NCBI RefSeq assembly: GCF_039645985.1
Contig: NZ_CP147919.1
Coordinates: forward strand, 930,001-994,000
Source: Sulfurimonas sp. HSL3-7
Lineage (GTDB): Bacteria > Campylobacterota > Campylobacteria > Campylobacterales > Sulfurimonadaceae
Direction of reading: 5' to 3'
Length of the DNA stretch: 64,000 nucleotides
This document shows positions 47,136 through 55,161 of the stretch, piece after piece. A program made the position numbers and the translations under genes. The notes under the pieces were generated by a model. That model was not told the origin of the DNA and did no database searches. It saw nothing but the letters and a program-made list of their open reading frames with translations. Position 1 is the stretch's first letter, and every line of letters begins with the position of its first letter.

Positions 47136-48051
47136 TGATAATCTCCTGGTCGAAGTTTTTTTCTAAATACTCTTTCATCGCTTTGCTCAGCGGCGCTGAA
47201 AACTGGCATCTCTTTTTGGTCGTCGGGTGGATGAAGTAGATGACATAGGCATGCAGCAGTATCTGCTCCTGTTTGTCATTTTTGATGCCGTAAAGATGGT
47301 CGCCTAAAATATGACGCGAAAATGTCTCCAGGTGGACGCGGATCTGATGGGTACGCCCGGTGAAAAGCTTGCAGGCGATCAGCTCGTTTTTCTCATCTTT
47401 GGAGAGTGCGAGCTTTTTGAAGAGGGTCCTGGCCTCTTTGCCCCCTGCCACCTCTGCCATCTTCAGACGGTTCTGGCTGCTGCGGCCGATAGGCTTGTCA
47501 ACTGTCACAAACGCCTCTTTAAGCGGCGGATTGATCACCGCCAGGTAGTAGCGGCCCATTGATTTGTCCTGCAGCTGCGCCGAGAGTGCTTCATGGGCTT
47601 CGTTGTTTTTGGCGACGACCATCACGCCGGAAGTCCCTTTGTCCAGACGGTGGACGATACCGTGACGCTCTTCGCCGCTGAGCGTCGAAAGGCGTATGTT
47701 TTTGTGTTTAAGCCAGTCGACAAGGGTCGGCTCTTTGACACTTGGGGCAGGGTGGACTGTCAGTCCGGAGGGTTTGTTGATGACCAGCAGGTCGTCATCT
47801 TCATAGAGGATCTCTACATCGAAATCGATCTCTTTGGCAGGGGTGACCTTGGCCTCCGGAAAGGTGATGTTCACCTCTTGGCCGATTTTGAGCTTCAGGC
47901 CGGGCTTGGAGACCTTCTTACCCTCGACCATAACGGCATCCTGCTTGATGAGCTGGACGATCTGATTGCGGGTAACACCCAGTTCACTGCTTAAAAAAGT
48001 GTCCAGTCGAACGGTGTCAGTGGCATAAAATGTGGTCGATTTTGGTGTCAT
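47080..48051 (-). CDS. rluD: RluD-family pseudouridine synthase
   Basis: 323 residues: N-terminal S4 domain (about 12-75; RLDTFLSSELGVTRNQIVQLI) and catalytic domain with HRLDKGTSGVMVVAKN containing the catalytic Asp, plus FTGRTHQIRVHL. RluD modifies helix 69 of 23S rRNA; RluC/RluD paralogues are hard to separate by eye. The C-terminal tail overlaps the FN3 gene. Confidence 0.92.
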   Translation of the reverse strand: MTPKSTTFYATDTVRLDTFLSSELGVTRNQIVQLIKQDAVMVEGKKVSKPGLKLKIGQEVNITFPEAKVTPAKEIDFDVEILYEDDDLLVINKPSGLTVHPAPSVKEPTLVDWLKHKNIRLSTLSGEERHGIVHRLDKGTSGVMVVAKNNEAHEALSAQLQDKSMGRYYLAVINPPLKEAFVTVDKPIGRSSQNRLKMAEVAGGKEARTLFKKLALSKDEKNELIACKLFTGRTHQIRVHLETFSRHILGDHLYGIKNDKQEQILLHAYVIYFIHPTTKKRCQFSAPLSKAMKEYLEKNFDQEIINEQLPQENFERHFDISAA

Positions 48052-48114
48052 TATTGTCCGTTATGTTACAATTCGCTCAATATTTTAAAAGTGACATTAT
48101 AAAGGTAGCTGATT

Positions 48115-49224
48115 GTGTTTAAAATTGATCGCCGTATTTTAGCACATTTTGATTATCCCACCATTATATTACTGCTGCCTTTGATCTTTATCTCGCATTG
48201 GTTGATCAACGAGGTTCATCCTGTCCTTGCCCACAAGCATTTTGTCTATGTCAGTGTCGGTATTCTGGTCTTTATCTTTTTCTTTTTTCTTCCGCTGCGG
48301 CGTTTCAGCTGGCTCATACCGTTTTTCTACTGGCTTAATATCGGTCTTCTGATCGCCGTCGAGTTCTTTGGCCATTCGCGTCTGGGGGCCAAACGGTGGA
48401 TCGATATTCCTTTTGTGAACTTCACTTTGCAGCCCTCAGAGCTGATGAAACCGGCCTTTGTCTTGATGCTGGCCTATCTCATCAGCCGCAACCCGCCGCC
48501 GAAAGACGGTTATAAACTTATGGATTTTCTGAAGATCAGTTTTTTTATTTTACTGCCGTTTATCCTCATTGCCAAAGAGCCTGACCTCGGGACAGCGACC
48601 GTACTGCTTCTGATCGGTGCGGGGACACTTTTTCTGGTCGGGGTGAACTGGAAGATATGGGCGACGCTGGTTACCGCTGTTCTGATCTCGGCACCGCTGC
48701 TCTATACCCAGCTGCATGCCTATCAGAAACAGCGTATTGCGGACTTTTTGGGCGAAAAACCTTCCTACCACGTTCAGCAATCGATTATCGCCATCGGCTC
48801 GGGCGGGGTGGTTGGAAAGGTCAAGGAAGAAGCGACCCAGACGCAGATGAAGTTCCTGCCGATCGCTTCGAGCGACTTTATTTTTGCCTATGTGGTCGAG
48901 CGTTTCGGTTTTATCGGCGCCTTTTTGTTGATCTCGCTCTACGCGGCAATCATCCTACATCTGTTGAGTCTGAGCACGTTCAGCGATGACATGTACATCA
49001 AGGTGGTTGCGGCGGGGATTTCGCTGATGATCTTTATCTACATGTCGGTCAACATTGCGATGACGATGGGGATGGCCCCTGTCGTGGGGGTACCGCTGCC
49101 TATGTTCAGCTACGGCGGCAGCAGTTTTGTCAATTTCATGATCCTTTTTGCCATCTTGCAGAATCTGCTGGCCTTCAGATTTAAAGAAATGTACACAGGG
49201 CGGGGCAAAAAAAGTTTTGTCTAA
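48115..49224 (+). CDS. rodA: rod-shape-determining protein RodA (SEDS glycosyltransferase)
   Basis: 369-residue polytopic inner-membrane protein of the RodA/FtsW/SpoVE family that polymerises glycan strands during elongation. Family signatures are GAKRWIDIPFVNFTLQPSELMKPAFVLMLA in segments, AKEPDLGTATVLL, LPIASSDFIFAYVVERFGFIGA and the terminal VGVPLPMFSYGGSS. Start is GTG with AAGG about 10 bases upstream. Divergent from rluD. Confidence 0.95.
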   Translation: MFKIDRRILAHFDYPTIILLLPLIFISHWLINEVHPVLAHKHFVYVSVGILVFIFFFFLPLRRFSWLIPFFYWLNIGLLIAVEFFGHSRLGAKRWIDIPFVNFTLQPSELMKPAFVLMLAYLISRNPPPKDGYKLMDFLKISFFILLPFILIAKEPDLGTATVLLLIGAGTLFLVGVNWKIWATLVTAVLISAPLLYTQLHAYQKQRIADFLGEKPSYHVQQSIIAIGSGGVVGKVKEEATQTQMKFLPIASSDFIFAYVVERFGFIGAFLLISLYAAIILHLLSLSTFSDDMYIKVVAAGISLMIFIYMSVNIAMTMGMAPVVGVPLPMFSYGGSSFVNFMILFAILQNLLAFRFKEMYTGRGKKSFV

Positions 49225-49264
49225 AGAAAGTTTGTCTATACTTTCGCCCTTCCAGCATTGATGT

Positions 49265-49341
49265 GGGTCTTTAGCTCAGCTGGTTAGAGCTCCCGGCTCA
49301 TAACCGGGCGGTCCAGGGTTCGAGTCCCTGAGGACCCACCA
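49265..49341 (+). tRNA. tRNA with CAU anticodon (Met, or Ile2)
   Basis: A 77-base cloverleaf: acceptor GGGTCTT pairing with AGGACCC, D-arm AGCTCAGC...GAGC, anticodon stem CCCGG/CCGGG with anticodon CAT at 49299-49301, T-arm with GGTTCGAGTCC, discriminator A and an encoded CCA end. CAU can decode Met or, after lysidine modification, Ile AUA; the acceptor lacks the initiator C1:A72 mismatch, so it is not the initiator. I favour elongator Met without certainty. Confidence 0.95.
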
Positions 49342-49502
49342 CCTAAATATCCCTATAATACGCTGTCAAAAACAATCAACTCTTTTTTTTCGATAATTTT
49401 CGGTGTTTCTTCTATTGAACTTTTCATAATCAGTAAAAATTATTCATGGCTTAGGTCCTTACGCTGATAGCTTTTCATAATTTTACGAATCGCCATTTCA
49501 GC

Positions 49503-49508
49503 TATACT
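49503..49508 (+). promoter_or_regulatory. candidate -10 box for the small ORF at 49555
   Basis: TATACT about 46 bases before the start codon of the small ORF, with a weak TTTACG 15 bases upstream of it as a possible -35 element. Confidence 0.4.
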
Positions 49509-49554
49509 AAAATTACACTTATTCCCATAAACTCATACACAAGAAGGAGTTTAT

Positions 49555-49710
49555 ATGAATGTAATACCTTCGGTCATCGGTTACGATTCAAGTATTCAGG
49601 CGGATGTCAAGACCTTAGAAACATCCGCTCTCTTCGGCATATCATCCATCTATAAATCAGTAGGGGGATTTGACACGCTAAATATCTATGAAGCCGAGGC
49701 TGAAAAATAG
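49555..49710 (+). CDS. small protein of unknown function, 51 residues
   Basis: An ATG frame of 51 codons with a strong, well-placed ribosome-binding site (AAGAAGGAG, 6 bases before the ATG) and a candidate -10 box upstream. The peptide (beginning MNVIPSVIGYDSSIQ, ending YEAEAEK) has no signal sequence or membrane segment and no family I recognise. It is followed after 77 bases by an outer-membrane-protein gene with its own site. Confidence 0.55.
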   Translation: MNVIPSVIGYDSSIQADVKTLETSALFGISSIYKSVGGFDTLNIYEAEAEK

Positions 49711-49787
49711 AACTGCTTGCTGTGGTAAGTACTGCTTTAGGGGGATACCACAGCCAATACAAAACATCTTATCAAAGGAAGGAAACC

Positions 49788-50399
49788 ATGAAAACTATCA
49801 CATTGGCAACAGCAACCTTATTGTTGACAACAACAATGGCAATGGCGGCAGAGCCTGAACAAATGTCCCAACGTTTTATGGAGATGTCCAAACGTTATGA
49901 CAAGATCATGCGTATCGGTGTCGATGTAGAGGGAAATCAGGACGATGTCAAAGCCGGCACGGGGGATAAAAAAGATATAGGCTACGAAATCGCTTTCGGT
50001 GTTGAAAAAAAGGTGGATGATTTCCGTTTTGGATCGCGGATCATGAACACCTTTTACAACTATGGCGACAAGACCTATTATCAGGGCGGCAATAAAACCC
50101 TTAATACGAATTACGGCGCAGAGATCTCAATGAGCCGCTTTTATAAAGCGACACAGTATTTTAAGCCCTATCTCGGCGCGGGTTTCGGTATCAATAAATC
50201 CAGGACGACCCATAGTGGTTCCAATGCTATGGAAGAACGTTACGCCCCAACGCTGCATCTGATAGCAGGGGTTTCGGGTGAAGTGATCGTAGGTATCGGT
50301 TATTATGTAGAGGTCAAACGCCGTTTTGCCGACCATACGAATCAGATTGACGGCGTCAATGGGACAATGACCACAGCGGGTGTCAGTTATCAGTTTTAA
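49788..50399 (+). CDS. outer-membrane beta-barrel protein
   Basis: 203 residues from the ATG at 49788 (AAGGAAGG upstream); this start opens directly into a signal peptide ending AMAA. The mature chain alternates in the way of OmpW/Omp_b-brl porins (IGYEIAFGVEKKVDDFRFGSR, YFKPYLGAGFGINKS) and ends in an aromatic residue (GVSYQF), the outer-membrane insertion signal. Specific function unknown. Confidence 0.87.
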   Translation: MKTITLATATLLLTTTMAMAAEPEQMSQRFMEMSKRYDKIMRIGVDVEGNQDDVKAGTGDKKDIGYEIAFGVEKKVDDFRFGSRIMNTFYNYGDKTYYQGGNKTLNTNYGAEISMSRFYKATQYFKPYLGAGFGINKSRTTHSGSNAMEERYAPTLHLIAGVSGEVIVGIGYYVEVKRRFADHTNQIDGVNGTMTTAGVSYQF

Positions 50400-50401
50400 T
50401 G

Positions 50402-50625
50402 CATAGTAGTGCTTTGCAAAGCGGCTATAAGCTCTCAGGTGTAGTCCCGGATAGGCGGTCCGTCGCACTCAGGGTCGCGTCATTGCTTTTGGCTTTCTCT
50501 TTTTTGCGCCATGTTATGCTTTCGGCGATGATGCGTCTGTCGTTGACCATGTTGCTCAAAAAGAGTTCCACTTCGTCCAGACTGTTTGGCTCGCCCATGT
50601 TCATCAGTAAGATTGCACGTTTCAT
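50402..50625 (-). pseudogene. hemH: decayed N-terminal fragment of ferrochelatase
   Basis: The minus-strand frame from 50625 opens MKRAILLMNMGEPNSLDEVELFLSNM split as in HemH N-termini, then reads NDRRII and, after an apparent in-frame loss of about 15 residues, WRKKEKAKSN. From there the HemH-like text continues in a different frame as DGPPIRDYT, a TGA stop at 50435-50437, then ELIAALQ, which matches the SPIRGYTEELIAALQ region of ferrochelatases. The rest of the gene (over 230 codons) is missing and the outer-membrane gene ends at 50399. It is thus a relic with a deletion, a frameshift and a nonsense codon. Confidence 0.8.
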
Positions 50626-50705
50626 GTCTGCTCGCTTTTTTTAGTGCGATCTTACGCTTTGCGAGGCTCTCTTGGTAGGGTGAAATGTCAACTGGTAGAA
50701 AACAC

Positions 50706-51524
50706 CTATCCAAGCAGGTGTTTTAGTGAACTTTCAAGGTTTGGATAGTCAAAAGCGAAACCCGCTTCAGTCAGTGCTCTGGGGTAGACCTCTTTGGAAC
50801 CGGTCAAAACAGATGCCGCCTCGCCGTACATGATCCGCAGGGCGAATTCGGGAATCGGCAGGATGGTCGGGCGGTGCAAAACACCACCCAGTGTTTTGGT
50901 AAAGACGTAATTGGTGACAGGATTCGGGGAAACGGCATTGAAGATGCCGCTGAGGTGCCGTTCGATGACAAACCGGTAGATCTTCATCAAATCACCGATG
51001 TCGATCCAGCTTGTCATCATCCTGCCGTTGCCGATGATGCCGCCGACACCCAGACGAAACGGGGTCAGCATCTGAGCAAGCGCACCGCCGTCGGGCCCCA
51101 GGATGACCCCAAAGCGCAGGATCGTGGTCGGTTTATGGCAGGCAAGGGCCTCGACTTCCCACTCTCTGGCGAGCATACCGAGGAAGTCGCCGGCGATCTC
51201 TGTCGTCAATTCGTCACACCTGAGGCCATCGGGGTAGATCCCGATGGCCGAGGTGGAGATAAAGTGTTTGACCCCGCTTTGGTTGATCGCCCTGACGAGC
51301 TTTCGGGTCGTTGCGATGCGGCTCTCCAGCAACACTTTTTTATAGGGGTCGCTCCAGCGCTTGATAATGGGTGCCCCGGCAAGGTTGATGACGACATCCA
51401 CCGCCTTGAGTTTCTTGAGTATAGCCGCTTCGTCATCATCTCGGGCGATAATGACACAGTCGTCAAAGGTCTTCTGCAGAGCGGCTCCGACAAATCCGCT
51501 CGCTCCTGTCAATGCGATCTTCAT
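50706..51524 (-). CDS. TIGR01777-family SDR epimerase-like protein
   Basis: 272-residue NAD(P)-binding protein of the YfcH type: Rossmann opening ALTGASGFVGAALQ, ISTSAIGIYPDG with the active-site Tyr, RFGVILGPDGGAL, and a C-terminal DUF1731 segment (LTGSKEVYPRALTEAGFAFDYP). Reaction unknown for the family. It lies in the photolyase group, directly upstream of the hemH relic on the same strand. Confidence 0.9.
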   Translation of the reverse strand: MKIALTGASGFVGAALQKTFDDCVIIARDDDEAAILKKLKAVDVVINLAGAPIIKRWSDPYKKVLLESRIATTRKLVRAINQSGVKHFISTSAIGIYPDGLRCDELTTEIAGDFLGMLAREWEVEALACHKPTTILRFGVILGPDGGALAQMLTPFRLGVGGIIGNGRMMTSWIDIGDLMKIYRFVIERHLSGIFNAVSPNPVTNYVFTKTLGGVLHRPTILPIPEFALRIMYGEAASVLTGSKEVYPRALTEAGFAFDYPNLESSLKHLLG

Positions 51525-51587
51525 AATACACCTCCTGTTTTAACAGTATAGACTTTTTTGGCGGCATCCGGTATCTTTTTTCCGCAC

Positions 51588-53045
51588 TTACTTTGCACCT
51601 TGTTCATTCTGTGCATGTTGTAAAACAGAGCGGACCATATCCCGAAATACAAGGTAATGTACCGGGACAAGAGCAAACCAGTAGAGTCTTCCCAGCACCC
51701 CTTTCGGAAGAAAATAGGCACTCTGTATCAATTGGCCGTCATCGATTCTGAACTCCAGCCACGCCTTGCCGGGAAGACGCATCTGTGCATACAGAAGCAG
51801 TCGCTCATTCGCTTTGATATCGACGACCTTCCAGAAGTCCAGGCTGTCACCGATACGGAGTTCGGTCTGCGATCGTCTGCCCCGGTTAAGACCTGCACCG
51901 CCGGCCATCTTGTCGATAACGCCTCTGATCTTCCATAGCCAACCATAACGGAACCAGCCGTTGACGCCGCCGATCGCAAGGCAGCTTCGGTAAACGCGCT
52001 CACTGCTGAGGTCTCCAAGAGGCCGGATCTGTCTGTCGACGAAGAGCGCATCGGCGATGGAGTGTTTATGGTCCGTCTCCCAGACGCCGTTACCGCCGTC
52101 GCTCCAACGGCTGATGACCTGGTTCTGCTCTGCCTCCTGCAGCGCCTTGCGAATACTCTCCTTGAAAGAGGCGGGGCGGATATCACCAAAGAGTATGTTG
52201 GCCGTGTCGTTTTGAACGACTACCTCCGAGCGAAGCCCTTTGATCAAAGAGTATGCGACGTTGAATGGGACGGGCGTAAAGAGGTTTAGCCAGTAGGATG
52301 AGAGGCCGATAGAGAGAAAGGGGACCGGGAGGATAAAACGTTTGAGGCCCATTACCTCGGCACACTGCTGCATCATCTCCTGATAACAGAGTACCTCCGA
52401 GCCTATATCGACCATGTGGCTTCCTGTTATACGCGCCTGCCTTGCATGGTCAAGGTAGCTGATGACATCATCTATGCCGATCGGCTGGGCACGGGTCCGT
52501 ACCCATTTAGGTGTGATCATGACCGGGAGTTTCTGGATAAGATGGCGGATGATCTCGAAACTGGCACTCCCCGATCCGATGATGACGCCGGCACGAAACC
52601 AGATGACATCAATCTTCTTTGGGTATTCGCTCAGAATCCTCCCCGTCTCGATCCGGCTGAGCAGATGCTCGCTGGTCGCTTCGTTGACGATGCCGAGCCC
52701 GCCGAGGTAGATGATCTTCTCCACCCCGGCCCCGATCGCGGCATCACGGAAGTTTTTCGCACTGATCCTGTCACGCTCGGCAAAATCTTCGCTGCCCAGT
52801 GAGTGGACGAGATAGTAGGCGATCTGCACACCTTTCATCGCCTGCTCAAGCACCTCTGTATCAAAGGTGCTTCCTACAAAGACTTTGGCACGTTTACGGG
52901 CTGCAGTGCCGAGAGAGTCCGGATGGCGCACCAGCAGGTGGAGACTCACCTTCTCATCTCCGAGAAGCTGCTGCTTTAAACGGCGCCCGATATAACCCGT
53001 TGCACCGGTAAGAAGAATACGCTGTTTTTTCTGTAGGCTCTTCAT
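51588..53045 (-). CDS. SDR-type NAD(P)-binding protein with C-terminal DUF2867
   Basis: 485 residues: Rossmann fold domain (about 8-290; ILLTGATGYIGRRL, YYLVHSLGS, IIYLGGLG) followed by a DUF2867-type domain (about 330-480; FRYGWLWKIRGVIDKMAGGAGLNRGRR, KAWLEFRI, GVLGRLYWFALVPVHYLVFRDM). Proteins with this layout are common in photolyase-containing stress clusters. Substrate unknown. It starts 6 bases after the short ORF at 53052. Confidence 0.88.
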   Translation of the reverse strand: MKSLQKKQRILLTGATGYIGRRLKQQLLGDEKVSLHLLVRHPDSLGTAARKRAKVFVGSTFDTEVLEQAMKGVQIAYYLVHSLGSEDFAERDRISAKNFRDAAIGAGVEKIIYLGGLGIVNEATSEHLLSRIETGRILSEYPKKIDVIWFRAGVIIGSGSASFEIIRHLIQKLPVMITPKWVRTRAQPIGIDDVISYLDHARQARITGSHMVDIGSEVLCYQEMMQQCAEVMGLKRFILPVPFLSIGLSSYWLNLFTPVPFNVAYSLIKGLRSEVVVQNDTANILFGDIRPASFKESIRKALQEAEQNQVISRWSDGGNGVWETDHKHSIADALFVDRQIRPLGDLSSERVYRSCLAIGGVNGWFRYGWLWKIRGVIDKMAGGAGLNRGRRSQTELRIGDSLDFWKVVDIKANERLLLYAQMRLPGKAWLEFRIDDGQLIQSAYFLPKGVLGRLYWFALVPVHYLVFRDMVRSVLQHAQNEQGAK

Positions 53046-53051
53046 AGCTCA

Positions 53052-53210
53052 TCACCCCTTTTGATCAATCAATCCGTACGTACCACCCGGGTCAGGGTCA
53101 ACGGCAATGGGACACAAAAAGACTTCGTCCACCTTATGAAAGGCAAAGAGCGCGCCGAACGGAGCGGCTATTTCGCTGCTGAATTCTAACTGGACACTCC
53201 TTGCAAACAT
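53052..53210 (-). CDS. short ORF, possibly a truncated SRPBCC protein
   Basis: 52 residues; the ATG lies one base after the lipocalin stop, with AGGAG 7 bases upstream inside the lipocalin tail, so translation coupling is likely. The N-terminal text SVQLEFSSEIAAPFGALFAFH resembles the first strand and helix of SRPBCC/START proteins that often accompany SDR genes of this type; the remainder does not continue the fold. It could be a truncated remnant. Confidence 0.5.
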   Translation of the reverse strand: MFARSVQLEFSSEIAAPFGALFAFHKVDEVFLCPIAVDPDPGGTYGLIDQKG

Positions 53211-53211
53211 G

Positions 53212-53724
53212 CTACTGCTCCTGTTCTGTCCAGATCAGTTTGGCAGTGTCATAACCCAACGCCGGCAGACCGGCCAATATCTCCTCCGTGATCTCGCCTT
53301 CTAGCGTCGGTTTGCGAGACAGGATCCAGAGATATGCTCTCGACGGATCGCCTACAACGGCGTAGCGGTACTCCTTGTCAAGCATTAATATCCAGTAGTC
53401 GCCGTAAAAAGGGCGGAAGAAGCTGACCTTCAGCTTGCTGTTACTTACATCAGTAGCATAGGCTACACCTTTAGCCTCTTTGACGCGCTTCCCTTCTGTC
53501 GTGCAGCGGTTTAGCACTCCGATCTCTCCGTCTTCGCGGATACCGTAATCCGCTGTCACATTGCGGCACCCTTTCTCAAAATAGTGCTCATAACGGGCAA
53601 TCTCATACCATCTCCCGCTGTACCGTTCGATATCAACGTTCTGGACCGTCGGCAAGGGAGCATAGCTGTTGGTACACCCGCTCGCGGCGAACAAAGCAAT
53701 AAAAAGCAAAAATAGTCGGTACAT
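53212..53724 (-). CDS. blc: lipocalin-family lipoprotein (Blc-like)
   Basis: 170 residues: lipoprotein signal (lipobox AASGC, Cys17) and a bacterial lipocalin barrel with the SGRWYEIARYEHYFEKGC motif, NRCTTEGK, GDYWILMLDKEYRYAVVGDPSR and LWILSRKP. Bacterial lipocalins bind lysophospholipids or oxidised lipids in the outer membrane and respond to envelope stress. It lies 36 bases after the photolyase gene on the same strand. Confidence 0.93.
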   Translation of the reverse strand: MYRLFLLFIALFAASGCTNSYAPLPTVQNVDIERYSGRWYEIARYEHYFEKGCRNVTADYGIREDGEIGVLNRCTTEGKRVKEAKGVAYATDVSNSKLKVSFFRPFYGDYWILMLDKEYRYAVVGDPSRAYLWILSRKPTLEGEITEEILAGLPALGYDTAKLIWTEQEQ

Positions 53725-53760
53725 TTGGAATCCTTTCTTTACAACAAGTATAACCCAATC

Positions 53761-55161
53761 CTACAACCGTTCGTAGCCATAATCTGTTGATTCATCATCT
53801 TTGCCAAGCGCACGGGCAAAATATGCTTTTGCTCTTTGCAGCGCTTTTTTACGCTCGACAATAGGTTGCGGGTAATCGGCCAAAGTGTTGGTCTGCAAAA
53901 AATGCTCATCATGCAGTAGTCGCGCTTCCACATTGGCCAGTTCCGGCAGCCAGTGTTTGATGTAACGGGCTTCCCTGTCAAACTTTTTGGCTTGAAGATA
54001 GGGGTTGAAGATCCGGAAATAGGGCTGGGGATCGACACCCGTACCGGCGCTCCACTGCCAGGAGAGGATGTTCGAGGCGGCGTCGTAGTCAAGCAGGTGC
54101 CGGGCAAAGAAAGCTTCGCCCCACTGCCACGGCAGCAGCAGCTCCTTGGTAAAGAACGAGGCACAGACCATCCGGACACGGTTGTGCATTTTGCCTGTCT
54201 CGAGCAGCTCTCTGATGCCGGCATCGACGATCGGCACACCTGTTTTTGCCAGTGTGAAAGCATCGTACGCCGCCTTGTCCACAACACCTTTAAAAGGGTA
54301 ACGGAAATTCTCTGTCGCAAGATGGGGGAAATGGTAGAGCAGAGAGGCGTAGAAGTCACGAAAGACCAGCTGTCTGAAGAGAGGTTCGGTCTCGATGCCC
54401 CTCTTTTTCTGCTCTGCCAGAAAGCGTAAGACAGCACGGATCGAGATGGTCCCGAAACGCAGATCGGCGCTGAGGGCCGAGGTGGCCTCAAGAGCGGGGT
54501 AGTCCCGGTCATGCGCATAACGGTTCAAATGGCCGGCCAGATGTTTCAGCTTTTCACCGGGAGCAGTCGTATCCGGGCTGTTCGCATTAAAACCGATAGA
54601 AGTGATCTGCAGCGGCAATAGACGCACTTTGGCGGATTGCAGCTGTGTGATCCCTTCATAGGAGGTCGTAAAAAGCTGCTGTTCGGCAGCGGTATATTCG
54701 CGCATATGTTCAGAAGTGAAAAGCTTCTTGGCACGGTTGTAAAAAGGGGTGAAGAGGAGGTACGGGGTTCCGTCCGGCTTTACGACCTCCTCCGGTTTGA
54801 AGATATAGGTGTCATGAAGATAGCGGAAGGAGATCAGATGCGAGACCTGCCGGTCGCGTTCTCTGGCATAGGTGTCGTAGTCGCCGCTGGCAGCTACTTC
54901 GTCAAACCCCAGCTTTGCCAGCGATGCGAAGATTTCAAGCGGGTCGCCGAAAAAGATCTTGAGGTCGAGCCCTCTCTTGCGAAGCTCTTCCTTAAGCCGC
55001 ATCACCTGCGAAAAGATAAAGGAGACCCGACGGTCATCCGGCTGCAGCGGGCGCAATATTCGTGTATCGAATATAAAGATCGGCAGCACCTTGCCGCCCA
55101 GCGCAAGCAGGGGATTATCCTCAACCCTAAGGTCTCGCCGGAACCAGAGCAGACGTCTCAT
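53761..55161 (-). CDS. phrB: deoxyribodipyrimidine photolyase
   Basis: 466 residues: N-terminal alpha/beta antenna domain (about 1-130; LLWFRRDLRVEDNPLL) and C-terminal FAD-binding helical domain (about 190-466; LRFGTISIRAVL, FRDFYASLLYHFP, HNRVRMVCASFFTKELLLPWQWGE, DYDAASNILSWQWSAGTGVDPQPYFRIFNP). The text fits class I CPD photolyases, which repair pyrimidine dimers using light. Its ATG overlaps the DUF523-DUF1722 stop by 4 bases. Confidence 0.96.
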   Translation of the reverse strand: MRRLLWFRRDLRVEDNPLLALGGKVLPIFIFDTRILRPLQPDDRRVSFIFSQVMRLKEELRKRGLDLKIFFGDPLEIFASLAKLGFDEVAASGDYDTYARERDRQVSHLISFRYLHDTYIFKPEEVVKPDGTPYLLFTPFYNRAKKLFTSEHMREYTAAEQQLFTTSYEGITQLQSAKVRLLPLQITSIGFNANSPDTTAPGEKLKHLAGHLNRYAHDRDYPALEATSALSADLRFGTISIRAVLRFLAEQKKRGIETEPLFRQLVFRDFYASLLYHFPHLATENFRYPFKGVVDKAAYDAFTLAKTGVPIVDAGIRELLETGKMHNRVRMVCASFFTKELLLPWQWGEAFFARHLLDYDAASNILSWQWSAGTGVDPQPYFRIFNPYLQAKKFDREARYIKHWLPELANVEARLLHDEHFLQTNTLADYPQPIVERKKALQRAKAYFARALGKDDESTDYGYERL

